Positions 1 through 7,962 of a stretch of DNA of 64,000 nucleotides are shown one piece after another (positions within the stretch are counted from its first letter, which is position 1; each line of letters begins with the position of its first letter). The notes beneath the pieces were generated by a model. It was not told where the DNA came from. It was given only the letters and a program-made list of their open reading frames with translations, and did no database searches. The DNA lies in contig DASRAU010000034.1 in the NCBI GenBank assembly GCA_035638075.1, forward strand, positions 186,001 to 250,000, given 5' to 3'. Both the position numbers and the translations under genes were made by a program. This DNA is from DASRAU01 sp035638075 (GTDB lineage Bacteria > Acidobacteriota > Polarisedimenticolia > Gp22-AA2).

Positions 1-1
1 C

Positions 2-883
2 GACCTGGTGCAGGCGGTCGAGGGGGTGCTCGACCTGCGCGCCTACCAGCTCGCGGTCGACGACGTCGAAATCGAGCGGCGCTACGCGCCGGACCTGCCG
101 CCGACGCTGCTCGACGCGCACCAGGTCCAGCAGGTGGTGCTCAACCTGGTCAACAACGCCCACCAGGCGATGATGGGCGTCTCCGACCGCCCGCGCCGCC
201 TGACGGTGACCATCGACCGGCGCGACGACCGCCTGAACGTCGCCATCGGCGACAACGGTCCGGGCATCCCGCAGGACCGCCTGCCGCGGCTGTTCGAGCC
301 CTTCTTCACGACCAAGGAGCCGGGCAAGGGGACCGGTCTCGGCCTCTCGGTGTCGCTCGGCATCATCAAGGACCACCTCGGGACCATGGACGTCGAGAGT
401 GTCGTCGGACAGGGGACGACGTTCCGGTTCGACCTGCCGATCGTCGCGGTGGACGCCGGGGCGAAGCCGTCCGAGACCGCGCCGCGCGGGGCCGTGACGA
501 CCTCCGCCGCGCTGCGGGTGCTCGTCGTGGACGATGAGCCGGTGCTGCGCGAGCTGCTCTCCGACCTCCTGAAGAGCGCCGGGCACACGGTCGAGACGGC
601 GCGCGACGGGCGGGCCGCCCTGCGGGCGGCGCTCGAAAGCCCGTTCGACGTCATCCTGAGCGATCTGAAGATGCCCGGCCTCGACGGCCAGGGTTTCTAC
701 GAAGCGGTCTGCAGGGAGCGCCCGGCGATGCGCGCCCGCTTCGTCTTCACGACGGGAGACGTCGTCAACCCCGAGTCGCAGGGCTTCCTGCAGGACACCG
801 GCTGCCCCTACCTCAGCAAGCCGTTCAAGCTCGAAACCATCCTCACCGTCGTCGCCCAGACCGCCGGTCGCAAAGCCGCCTGA
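2..883 (+). CDS. Hybrid sensor histidine kinase, C-terminal part (HATPase plus receiver)
   Basis: The reading frame is already open at the left edge, so the sensor region and most of the dimerisation domain lie outside the window. What remains starts in the HATPase_c domain: an N-box-like stretch (LNLVNNAHQAM), a G1 box (GDNGPGIP) and a G2 box (GKGTGLGL). A CheY-like receiver domain follows from about nt 510, with the acidic pair VVDDE, the phospho-acceptor Asp in LSDLKMPG and the conserved Lys in LSKPF. The order kinase then receiver is that of a hybrid kinase that passes phosphate to a separate output protein; no partner is visible. The next gene is convergent and ends 19 bp away. A regulator of the adjacent kdp genes is unlikely, because those carry their own KdpD/KdpE pair. 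Confidence 0.9.
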   Translation, partial: DLVQAVEGVLDLRAYQLAVDDVEIERRYAPDLPPTLLDAHQVQQVVLNLVNNAHQAMMGVSDRPRRLTVTIDRRDDRLNVAIGDNGPGIPQDRLPRLFEPFFTTKEPGKGTGLGLSVSLGIIKDHLGTMDVESVVGQGTTFRFDLPIVAVDAGAKPSETAPRGAVTTSAALRVLVVDDEPVLRELLSDLLKSAGHTVETARDGRAALRAALESPFDVILSDLKMPGLDGQGFYEAVCRERPAMRARFVFTTGDVVNPESQGFLQDTGCPYLSKPFKLETILTVVAQTAGRKAA

Positions 884-901
884 CCTCGTCGCAGGGAACG
901 G

Positions 902-1432
902 TCAGTCATTGGTGACGTAGAAGTCGATTTTCATCACCAGCGAGGCCACCGCCTGCCATGCCTCCCTGGGGATCGACATCGTGACGGTGCCGTAGCCGCG
1001 CTTCTTCTCCTCGGCCTCGATGTGCTTGATCTCCGCTTCGCCAATCAGCACCTCATCGTGGACGAGGTGGAACGCCAGGCGCACCGCCTTGTCACGGCTG
1101 GCCTCGGTGAAGGTGAGGGCCCGGATCTCGAGGTCGACGTGGTCCTTGCGCGGGACGATGCGCGTCGCGATGCGGCGCAGATGGACGAAGTCGCAGGTCC
1201 AGGCGTCGAAGTCGTCCACGTTGATCCAGGTCCCCTTGCTCGTCTCGAGGTTCACCTCGAGCGGCATTTCGAGGAAGATCGGCGAGAACATCGCCTTCTC
1301 CTGAGCCGGACCCTGCGTCACCTTGATGTCGGCGGCACGGACGACGGCCTGCGGTCCTCCGGCCAGCACGCCGACCGCCACGAGCCCGGCGGCGAGCGCG
1401 ATCCTGCGCGGGATCGATCCGATCCTCTTCAT
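902..1432 (-). CDS. Secreted protein of unknown family
   Basis: A 176-residue protein with a signal peptide: basic start MKRIGSIPRR, hydrophobic core to about residue 26, probable cleavage after VVRAA. The mature part is mixed alpha/beta, soluble, with no metal-binding or catalytic motif that I recognise. I chose the internal ATG because GGAGAG precedes it and because it places the signal sequence at the N-terminus; the frame stays open upstream but that extension is low-complexity Arg/Gly-rich and overlaps the DUF4118 gene. It lies 83 bp downstream of that gene on the same strand and could share its transcript. A link to potassium homeostasis is suggested only by position. Confidence 0.75.
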   Translation of the reverse strand: MKRIGSIPRRIALAAGLVAVGVLAGGPQAVVRAADIKVTQGPAQEKAMFSPIFLEMPLEVNLETSKGTWINVDDFDAWTCDFVHLRRIATRIVPRKDHVDLEIRALTFTEASRDKAVRLAFHLVHDEVLIGEAEIKHIEAEEKKRGYGTVTMSIPREAWQAVASLVMKIDFYVTND

Positions 1433-1515
1433 GGGGGCTCTCCTTTGTGGCGGAACGGTGGAATGGTGGCCGAACCCGGTGGGGGACGCAAGAGGGAGAG
1501 ACCGGCCCGGGCCGG

Positions 1516-1881
1516 TCAGGTCCGTTTCGGCTGTTCCGCCCTGATGCCGCGGCGCGCGCCGAGCGCCGCCGCGACGAGCCCGCAGGCCAGCAGGCCGAAG
1601 AACGAGATGACGTCGTCCTGGCTGTGGATCCGCAGGCTCAGGTACGGCTTCGTGAGGAAGAAGTTGAGGCTCAGCGCCGAGCAGACGGCGGTGGCGATCG
1701 CCGCGCCGCGCCCGCCCAGCTCGCCGACCACGATGACGAGGATCACGAAGGCGAAGATGAAGTTGCCCGCGTGCGTCAGCTCCCGCAGCGGCACCAGCGC
1801 CATGCCGAGGACGAGGGCCGCGATCGCGCCTCCCGGCAGGTAGAAAAGCCCGGCGTGCGGGGTCCGGTGCATCCGTCTCAT
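1516..1881 (-). CDS. Stand-alone KdpD-type DUF4118 membrane protein
   Basis: A 121-residue membrane protein with about four transmembrane segments. The stretch around LSLNFFLTKPYLSLRI resembles the DUF4118 transmembrane module found inside KdpD, where the equivalent in the nearby kdpD product reads VFDFLFVPPVYTFNI. Here the module stands alone: there is no Walker motif, USP domain, GAF or kinase domain. The gene is divergent from the porin/kdp operon and shares an inverted-repeat promoter region with it. The ATG lies 6 nt past a -10-like TACCTT and has no Shine-Dalgarno, so a leaderless mRNA is likely. Possible roles (inference): an accessory sensor for KdpD, a decoy, or a small membrane component. 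An alternative is the remnant of a second kdpD, but the intact membrane core and the mirrored promoter argue against decay. Confidence 0.8.
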   Translation of the reverse strand: MRRMHRTPHAGLFYLPGGAIAALVLGMALVPLRELTHAGNFIFAFVILVIVVGELGGRGAAIATAVCSALSLNFFLTKPYLSLRIHSQDDVISFFGLLACGLVAAALGARRGIRAEQPKRT

Positions 1882-1891
1882 GCCCGCAAGG

Positions 1892-1971
1892 TACCGCGAC
1901 CCGCATCAAGAAAACGTCAAGAAGAGCCGCGGCGAGGCCTTCTTAACGCCGTCTTGATGCGGGACGCGGTA
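1892..1971. promoter_or_regulatory. Divergent kdp promoter/operator: 33-bp inverted repeat
   Basis: Left arm 1892-1924 and the reverse complement of right arm 1939-1971 agree at 28 of 33 positions, around a 14-bp centre. Each arm reads, outward, TCTT(G/A)A-N5-TCTTGA, a direct repeat with 11-bp period, then about 12 bp, then a TA-starting hexamer (TACCTT at 1893-1888 on the minus strand, TATTCC at 1970-1975 on the plus strand). Eleven-bp direct repeats placed just upstream of the -10 box are the binding mode of OmpR/PhoB-family activators, the family of KdpE encoded downstream. I infer two KdpE sites, one for each divergent transcript. Confidence 0.7.
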
Positions 1972-2011
1972 TTCCTCGCTCTGCCGCGGAGGGTGCGGCA
2001 CGAGGAGATGC

Positions 2012-3418
2012 ATGCGCCGCGGAATGGCAATCGCCGCTGGAATCCTGATCGGGACCGTCGGCGGGCCCGCCGGGACCGCCACCGCCACGGAGGAGACTCC
2101 CGCGACCGTCCCCCTGCCGGAGAGGCCGAAGCCGGAGGAGCCGTTCGCGTTCGCCGACTTCTCCTGGGTGCCGGGCAACTACGGCGCGAGCGAGCGACCG
2201 CTCGCCGTCGGCCCGTTCGTGGGCGAGTTCCGGGTGGACACCGCCTTCCACCACGACTTCAGCAACCCGCAGGACGACACCATCTCCGGGTCGAGCGAGG
2301 TGTTCCGGCACGACGAGTTCCAGCTCACGCAGCTCGGGGTGGGCGGCGACTTCAACTACCGGAACGTGCAGGGACGTCTCATGACGCAGTTCGGGATGTA
2401 CTCGCAGACCACGCCGCGCAACGACCCGAGCACGGCGCGCGGCCAGTGGCAGCTCGACAACGCCTACCGCTACGTCTCCGAGGCCTACGGCGGCTACCAC
2501 TTCGACAAGCTCCACGGCGTCAACTTCCAGGCCGGGTTGTTCATGTCGTACGTCGGCCTCTGGAGCTACTACAACTTCGACAACTGGACCTACCAGCCGT
2601 CGTTCGTCTCCTCGAACACGCCGTGGTTCTTCAACGGCGTCCGGGTGCAGATCTTCACCAGCGCCCGCCTGAAGATCGAGCCGTGGCTCGTCAACGGCTG
2701 GCAGTCGTACGGCCGCTTCAACAACGCGCCGGGCGTCGGGCTGCAGATCCTGTGGCGGCCCAACGGCTGGCTGTCGATGCTCGGGAACCAGTATTACGGC
2801 AAGGACACCCTCGGCGTCCCCGATCGCAAGCGGATCCACACCGACGAAAGCCTCATGATCAAGTACCACGACAATCCTGCCGCGGCCCTGAGCAAGGCGG
2901 CCTTTTCGCTGACCCTCGACGCCGGTTGCGAGACCGGCGGCGGCGTGGTGTGCACCGGCGGCAGCGACAACGAGCCGGCGCAGTACTTCCTCGGCTTCAT
3001 GGCTTACAACCGCCTCTGGTTCGGCCGCGACCGCTACGCACTGACGATCGGCGGCGGGCGGATCGACAACCCGGGACGCTATCTGGTGCTGATGCCGCCG
3101 GTGAACGGCGCGACCGCCTTCTCCGGGACGCCCTACTTCGGCACCAGCCCGGGAAGCCGGTTCCGCGCCTCGGACGCGCAGGTCACCGGCGACTGGATGC
3201 CGAGCCGGTACGTCACCTTCCGGCTCGAGTACACGCACCGCCACGCCGACGTGCCGTACTTCTCCGGCGCAGGCGGGGTGACGCCGCCGGGCGGGAACAC
3301 CGGACCCGCCGGGTCCGACCCGAATCTCGATCTCGACGACGATCCGTCCACCGGCTGGCAGCCCGATCTCGTGAAGAGCGAGGACCGCGTCACCTTCGCG
3401 TTTTTGGTGAAGCTGTGA
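2012..3418 (+). CDS. Outer-membrane beta-barrel porin (OmpL/BBP2-like), first gene of the kdp operon
   Basis: A 468-residue protein with a signal peptide (MRRGMAIAAGILIG, cleavage near residue 25) and a body rich in alternating aromatic/polar strands such as YGGYHFDKL and GLWSYYNFDNW, ending in VTFAFLVKL, a hydrophobic terminal strand expected of a barrel protein. It resembles the putative OmpL-like beta-barrel porin-2 group. GAGGAG at 2002-2007 precedes the ATG. Its stop overlaps the start of the 27-residue ORF by one base (TGATG), and kdpF and kdpA follow directly, so it should be co-transcribed with the potassium pump and may let K+ cross the outer membrane when it is scarce (inference). 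Confidence 0.8.
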   Translation: MRRGMAIAAGILIGTVGGPAGTATATEETPATVPLPERPKPEEPFAFADFSWVPGNYGASERPLAVGPFVGEFRVDTAFHHDFSNPQDDTISGSSEVFRHDEFQLTQLGVGGDFNYRNVQGRLMTQFGMYSQTTPRNDPSTARGQWQLDNAYRYVSEAYGGYHFDKLHGVNFQAGLFMSYVGLWSYYNFDNWTYQPSFVSSNTPWFFNGVRVQIFTSARLKIEPWLVNGWQSYGRFNNAPGVGLQILWRPNGWLSMLGNQYYGKDTLGVPDRKRIHTDESLMIKYHDNPAAALSKAAFSLTLDAGCETGGGVVCTGGSDNEPAQYFLGFMAYNRLWFGRDRYALTIGGGRIDNPGRYLVLMPPVNGATAFSGTPYFGTSPGSRFRASDAQVTGDWMPSRYVTFRLEYTHRHADVPYFSGAGGVTPPGGNTGPAGSDPNLDLDDDPSTGWQPDLVKSEDRVTFAFLVKL

Positions 3419-3501
3419 TGCTCTTCGCCGGGATGCTGCTCCTCGGCCTGCTGGCGTTCGGCGCCATGCACGCCTTCATCCGCCTGTGCGACCGCGTGTG
3501 A
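3418..3501 (+). CDS. 27-residue membrane peptide upstream of kdpF
   Basis: A short ORF starting with an ATG that overlaps the porin stop by one base. The product has a single hydrophobic helix (residues 1-19, MLFAGMLLLGLLAFGAMHA) and a polar end FIRLCDRV. It is distinct from KdpF, which follows 7 bp later with its own GTG. From memory, similar small ORFs ending in a Cys-Glu/Asp-Arg motif precede kdpF in other phyla; I cannot verify that here. Position and one-base coupling make translation likely. It may be an extra small subunit or stabiliser of the Kdp complex. Confidence 0.6.
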   Translation: MLFAGMLLLGLLAFGAMHAFIRLCDRV

Positions 3502-3508
3502 GGCGGCC

Positions 3509-3589
3509 GTGACCGTCCTGGCGCTGCTCCTCAGCCTCGCGGCTTTCGCGTACCTGGTGTACGCGATGCTGCGGCCGGAGCGGTTCTAG
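3509..3589 (+). CDS. kdpF: KdpF, small subunit of the K+-transporting ATPase
   Basis: A 26-residue protein starting at GTG: one transmembrane helix (VLALLLSLAAFAYLVYAML) followed by the typical KdpF ending RPERF. In the Kdp complex KdpF is a lipid-like stabilising helix next to KdpA. It ends two bases before the kdpA ATG, the usual arrangement. It sits between the 27-residue membrane peptide and kdpA in the same operon. Confidence 0.9.
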   Translation: MTVLALLLSLAAFAYLVYAMLRPERF

Positions 3590-3591
3590 CC

Positions 3592-5307
3592 ATGGGGCTG
3601 GAATGGGTGGCGATCGCCTTCACGATCTTCGTGACCATCGTCACGAGCGTGCCGATCGGCCGGTACATCCACAAGGTCTTCGCCGGGAAGCGGACCTTCC
3701 TCGATCCGATCGTCGCGCCGCTCGAGGGGCTCGTCCTGCGCTTCTCGGGCGTGGACGCACGCCGCGAGCAGACGTGGAAGCAGTACGCCCTGTCGCTTCT
3801 GGTCGCGAACGTCTTCATGTGGCTGTTCGCGTTCCTGCTGCTGTCGGCGCAGCGGCTGCTGCCGCTCAATCCCGATCGGATCGGCGCGATGGAGCCGACC
3901 CTCGCGTTCAACACCGCCGCGAGCTTCACCACCAACACCGACCTGCAGCACTACGGCGGCGAGACGGGACTCTCGACCCTTTCGCAGCTCTTCGTGGTCG
4001 GGTTCCTGCAGTTCGTCACCGCCGCGACCGGCGTGGCGGCGGGGATCGCCGCCATGCGCGCGCTCGCGGGGGACCGGCTCGAGCGCGTCGGCCACTTCTA
4101 CCTCGACCTGATCCGGGCCACGCTGCGAGTCTTCCTGCCGCTGGCGCTCGTGGTCGGGGTCGTGCTGCTGTGGCAGGGCGTGCCGATGACCTGCGGCGGC
4201 GCGGTGCGCGCCCGCACACTCGAGGGCGGCGAGCAGACGATCGCCCGCGGCGCCGTGGCGTCGGTCGTGGCCATCAAGCAGCTCGGCACCAACGGCGGCG
4301 GCTACTTCGCCTCGAACTCCGCCCACCCGTACGAGAACCCGACGCCGTTGACCAATCTCGTCGAGACCTGGGCGCTCGCCGTCATCCCCATGGCCATGGT
4401 CTGGGCGCTGGGCCATTTCACCGGGCGCCGCCGGCTGGCGTCGATGCTCTTCGCCGTCCTGCTGGCGATCTATCTGCCGATGGTGGTCTTCGCCGCCCGG
4501 CAGGAGACGGCCGGAAACCCGGCCCTCGCCGCGGCCGGGGCCGGTCTCGACCAGTCCACCGGATCGATGGAGGGGAAGGAGGTCCGCTTCGGTGCCGGGC
4601 TCTCCGCCTTGTGGGCGGTGACGACCACGGCGACCTCGAACGGATCGGTCAACGGCATGCACGACTCGCTGACCCCCCTCGGCGGGCTGATCGCGTTGTG
4701 CGGCATGTGGCTCAACGCGCTGTTCGGCGGCGTCGGGGTCGGCTTTCTCAACCTTCTGGTGTTCCTCGTCGTCGCCGTGTTCGTCGCCGGGATGATGATC
4801 GGCCGCACGCCGGAGTTCCTCGGCAAGAAGATCGAGGCGAAAGAAATGAAGCTGGCGAGCCTGGCGATGCTCTGGCATCCGCTGGCGGTCTTGGTCGGGA
4901 CCGCCGTCGCCTGCCACGTCTGGACGACGGCCGCCTCGCACGGGCACGCTCTCGCGTGGCTGAAGAACTCCGGGCCGCACGGCTTCTCGGAGATGCTCTA
5001 CGAGTTCACCTCCGCGGCCGCCAACAACGGCTCCGGCTTCGAGGGGCTCGGCGACGACACGCCGTTCTGGAACATCGCGACCGGCCTGGTGATGATCCTG
5101 TCGCGCTACATCCCGATCATCGCCCCGCTGGCGCTGGCGGGAACGCTCGCCGCCAAGCCGCGCGCGCCGCAGACCGCCGGCACTCTCAACGTCGAGGGAG
5201 CCACGTTCGGCTTCACCCTCTGGGCGGTCATCCTGATCCTGGGGCTGCTGATGTTCATGCCGGTGGCGGTGCTCGGGCCGATCGCCGAGCGGCTGGCGGC
5301 GGGATAG
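3592..5307 (+). CDS. kdpA: KdpA, K+-binding and translocating subunit
   Basis: A 571-residue polytopic membrane protein of normal KdpA length. It belongs to the superfamily of K+ transporters with four pore-loop repeats; the filter signatures are visible as FNTAASFTTNTDLQHY, KQLGTNGGGYFASNSAHP, TTATSNGSVN and AANNGSGFEGL. It binds K+ on the periplasmic side and passes it through the intersubunit tunnel to KdpB. It follows kdpF by two bases and precedes kdpC by 13 bp. Nothing looks damaged. Confidence 0.97.
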   Translation: MGLEWVAIAFTIFVTIVTSVPIGRYIHKVFAGKRTFLDPIVAPLEGLVLRFSGVDARREQTWKQYALSLLVANVFMWLFAFLLLSAQRLLPLNPDRIGAMEPTLAFNTAASFTTNTDLQHYGGETGLSTLSQLFVVGFLQFVTAATGVAAGIAAMRALAGDRLERVGHFYLDLIRATLRVFLPLALVVGVVLLWQGVPMTCGGAVRARTLEGGEQTIARGAVASVVAIKQLGTNGGGYFASNSAHPYENPTPLTNLVETWALAVIPMAMVWALGHFTGRRRLASMLFAVLLAIYLPMVVFAARQETAGNPALAAAGAGLDQSTGSMEGKEVRFGAGLSALWAVTTTATSNGSVNGMHDSLTPLGGLIALCGMWLNALFGGVGVGFLNLLVFLVVAVFVAGMMIGRTPEFLGKKIEAKEMKLASLAMLWHPLAVLVGTAVACHVWTTAASHGHALAWLKNSGPHGFSEMLYEFTSAAANNGSGFEGLGDDTPFWNIATGLVMILSRYIPIIAPLALAGTLAAKPRAPQTAGTLNVEGATFGFTLWAVILILGLLMFMPVAVLGPIAERLAAG

Positions 5308-5320
5308 GGGAGCCGGGGCG

Positions 5321-5899
5321 ATGGTCCGCGAAATCCGTCAGGCGATTCTCTTCAATCTGGTGACGCTGCTCCTCCTGGGAGGCCTCTATCCGCTGGTGCT
5401 GTGGGGTGTCGGGGCGGTGGCGTTCCCCGCGCAGGCGGAGGGGAGCCTGGTGCGCCGGCCCGACGGGACCGCGATCGGCTCGCGGCTGATCGCCCAGCCT
5501 TTCGAGCGAATGGAGTATTTCCGGCCGCGCCCTTCGGCCGTCGGCTTCAACGCGGCCGGAAGCGGCGGCAGCAACCTCGGGCCCTCGAACCCCGACCTCG
5601 TGAAAGAGGTCGCGGAGCGCCTCGCCGCCGTGCGCGCCCGCGAGGGAGAGGACGCGGGGCCGGTGCCTTCGGAGCTCGTGACGGCCAGCGGCTCCGGTCT
5701 CGATCCGCACATCCCTCCGGCGGCGGCCGCGTTGCAGGCGGCGCGCGTCGCGAAGGCGCGCGGCGCCCCGATTGAACGGGTGAGCGCCCTCATCGAAGAG
5801 CACACCGAGCCGCCGCTCCTGGGCTTCCTCGGCCGCCCGCGCGTCGACGTCCTCGAGCTGAACCTGGCCCTCGACACGGCCTTCGGCCCCCCCCGATGA
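5321..5899 (+). CDS. kdpC: KdpC, accessory subunit of the K+-transporting ATPase
   Basis: A 192-residue protein with one N-terminal membrane helix (residues about 9-33, ILFNLVTLLLLGGLYPLVLW) and a periplasmic domain with the family motifs RPSAVGFNAAGSGGSNLGPS and TASGSGLDPHI. KdpC increases K+ affinity and caps KdpA. The stop overlaps the kdpB start as ATGA. Its place between kdpA and kdpB differs from the usual A-B-C order. Confidence 0.96.
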   Translation: MVREIRQAILFNLVTLLLLGGLYPLVLWGVGAVAFPAQAEGSLVRRPDGTAIGSRLIAQPFERMEYFRPRPSAVGFNAAGSGGSNLGPSNPDLVKEVAERLAAVRAREGEDAGPVPSELVTASGSGLDPHIPPAAAALQAARVAKARGAPIERVSALIEEHTEPPLLGFLGRPRVDVLELNLALDTAFGPPR

Positions 5900-7938
5900 G
5901 CGGGCGGATCCGGCGGCTGTCGATCCGGGATCGGGGCATCGTGCGGCAGGCGATGCTCGACTCCCTGCGCAAGCTCGACCCGCGGGTGCAGGTGAAGAAC
6001 CCGGTGATGTTCATCGTCGAGGCCGGCAGCCTGCTGACGACGCTGGTGTTCTTCCAGGAAGCGCTCGGCGGCACGGGGCATCCGGTCTTCACCGCGCAGG
6101 TGGCCTTCTGGCTGTGGTTCACGGTGCTGTTCGCGAACTTCGCCGAAGCGATGGCGGAGGGACGCGGCAAGGCGCAGGCCGACACGCTCCGCCGCACGCG
6201 CACCGAGACGATGGCCAACCGGCTGCTGTCCGACGGGCGCACCGAAGCGGTGCCGGCGGCGAGCGTGCGCAAGGGGGACCAGGTCCTGGTGCGCGCCGGC
6301 GAGATCATCCCGGCGGACGGCGAAATCGTCGCAGGGGTCGCCTCGGTGGACGAGTCGGCGATCACCGGCGAATCGGCCCCGGTGATCCGGGAGTCGGGCG
6401 GCGACCGCTCCGCCGTCACCGGCGGGACGCGCGTCCTGTCGGACCAGATCCGGGTGCGGGTCACGTCCGACCCCGGCCACACCTTCCTCGACCGGATGAT
6501 CGCGCTCGTCGAAGGAGCGGAGCGGCAGAAGACGCCCAATGAGATCGCCCTGACCATCCTGCTCGCGGTGCTGACGCTGGTGTTCCTTCTCGTGGTGGTG
6601 ACGCTGCGGCCGCTGGCCGCGTCGGCGGGGGCGGTCCTGCCGCTGCCGGTGCTGATCGCGCTCCTCGTCTGCCTCATCCCGACCACCATCGGGGGGCTGA
6701 TCTCGGCGATCGGCATCGCCGGGATGGATCGGCTGGTGCAGCACAACGTCCTGGCGATGTCGGGGCGCGCGGTCGAGGCGGCCGGCGACGTCTCGACGCT
6801 GCTCCTCGACAAGACCGGCACCATCACGCTCGGGAACCGCCAGGCGGTCGAGTTCCTGCCGGTCTCCGGTGTTCCGGCGCGCGACCTGGCGGATGCCGCC
6901 CAACTCGCGTCGCTCGCCGACGAGACCCCCGAGGGGCGGTCGATCGTCGTCCTCGCCAAGGAGCGGCACGCGCTGCGCGGCCGCGACCTGGCGGAGCACG
7001 CCGCGGCCTTCGTCCCGTTCTCGGCGCACACCCGCATGTCGGGCGTGAACCTCGACGGGCGCGAGATCCGCAAGGGGGCGGCCGACGCCATCGCGCGCTA
7101 CGTGAAGGAGTGCGGCGGCGCCTTCCCGGACGAGGCGCGCGCCCTCGTCGATCGCATCGCCCGCGCCGGTGGCACGCCCCTGGTCGTCGCCGAAAGAGGG
7201 CGCACGCTCGGGGTCGTTCACCTCAAGGACGTGGTCAAGGGAGGGATGCGCCAGCGCTTCGCCGCGCTGCGGGCGATGGGGATCAAGACGATCATGATCA
7301 CCGGCGACAACCCGCTCACCGCCGCGACCATCGCCCAGGAGGCCGGGGTGGACGACTTCCTCGCCGAGGCGACGCCGGAGCAGAAGATGACCCTCATCCG
7401 GAGCGAGCAGGCCGGCGGGCGCCTCGTGGCGATGACCGGGGACGGCACCAACGACGCCCCGGCGCTGGCGCAGGCGGACGTCGGCGTCGCCATGAACACC
7501 GGCACCACCGCCGCCAAGGAGGCGGGGAACATGGTGGATCTGGATTCCAACCCGACGAAGCTCATCGAGATCGTCGAGATCGGCAAGCAGCTCCTGATGA
7601 CGCGCGGGGCGCTCACCACTTTTTCCATCGCCAATGACGTCGCCAAGTACTTCGCCATCATCCCGGCGATGTTCCTCGGGGTGTTCCCGGCGATGAGGGC
7701 GCTGAACGTCATGCGTCTCGCCACCCCGGAATCGGCGATCCTGTCGGCGGTGATCTTCAACGCCGTGGTCATCATCGCCCTCATCCCGCTGGCGCTGCGG
7801 GGGATCGCCTACCGGCCCCTGGGGGCCACGGCGATCCTGCGCCGCAACCTGCTCGTGTACGGCCTCGGGGGCGTGGTCGTCCCCTTCCTCGGCATCAAGG
7901 CGATCGACCTGCTGCTGACAGCCGCCGGGCTCGCATGA
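5896..7938 (+). CDS. kdpB: KdpB, P-type ATPase subunit
   Basis: A 680-residue P-type ATPase of normal length. The phosphorylation motif DKTGTITLGNR is at about residue 307, the actuator loop is AITGESAPVIRESGG (its TGES serine is the site of inhibitory phosphorylation known in E. coli KdpB), and the hinge motif is MTGDGTNDAPALAQADVG. Membrane helices flank these domains, including the LLVCLIPTTIGGL segment of the ion site. It hydrolyses ATP to drive K+ uptake. It overlaps kdpC by four bases and is followed 24 bp later by kdpD. Confidence 0.97.
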   Translation: MSGRIRRLSIRDRGIVRQAMLDSLRKLDPRVQVKNPVMFIVEAGSLLTTLVFFQEALGGTGHPVFTAQVAFWLWFTVLFANFAEAMAEGRGKAQADTLRRTRTETMANRLLSDGRTEAVPAASVRKGDQVLVRAGEIIPADGEIVAGVASVDESAITGESAPVIRESGGDRSAVTGGTRVLSDQIRVRVTSDPGHTFLDRMIALVEGAERQKTPNEIALTILLAVLTLVFLLVVVTLRPLAASAGAVLPLPVLIALLVCLIPTTIGGLISAIGIAGMDRLVQHNVLAMSGRAVEAAGDVSTLLLDKTGTITLGNRQAVEFLPVSGVPARDLADAAQLASLADETPEGRSIVVLAKERHALRGRDLAEHAAAFVPFSAHTRMSGVNLDGREIRKGAADAIARYVKECGGAFPDEARALVDRIARAGGTPLVVAERGRTLGVVHLKDVVKGGMRQRFAALRAMGIKTIMITGDNPLTAATIAQEAGVDDFLAEATPEQKMTLIRSEQAGGRLVAMTGDGTNDAPALAQADVGVAMNTGTTAAKEAGNMVDLDSNPTKLIEIVEIGKQLLMTRGALTTFSIANDVAKYFAIIPAMFLGVFPAMRALNVMRLATPESAILSAVIFNAVVIIALIPLALRGIAYRPLGATAILRRNLLVYGLGGVVVPFLGIKAIDLLLTAAGLA

Positions 7939-7949
7939 GCCGGCGGGCG

Positions 7950-7955
7950 TAGGAT
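7950..7955 (+). promoter_or_regulatory. -10-like box TAGGAT before kdpD
   Basis: TAGGATCC lies in the 24-bp kdpB-kdpD gap, 7 nt before the kdpD ATG, matching the TAGAATCC type seen before other genes here. It could give a leaderless internal kdpDE transcript. Its AGGA may instead act as a weak Shine-Dalgarno, so the call is uncertain. Confidence 0.35.
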
Positions 7956-7962
7956 CCGCGCC

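Noticed and set aside
1433..1909. N-terminal extension of the secreted protein at 902-1432 in the same open frame.
   Set aside because: The extension overlaps the DUF4118 gene and is Arg/Gly/Ala-rich low complexity. The internal ATG has GGAGAG upstream and begins a good signal peptide.
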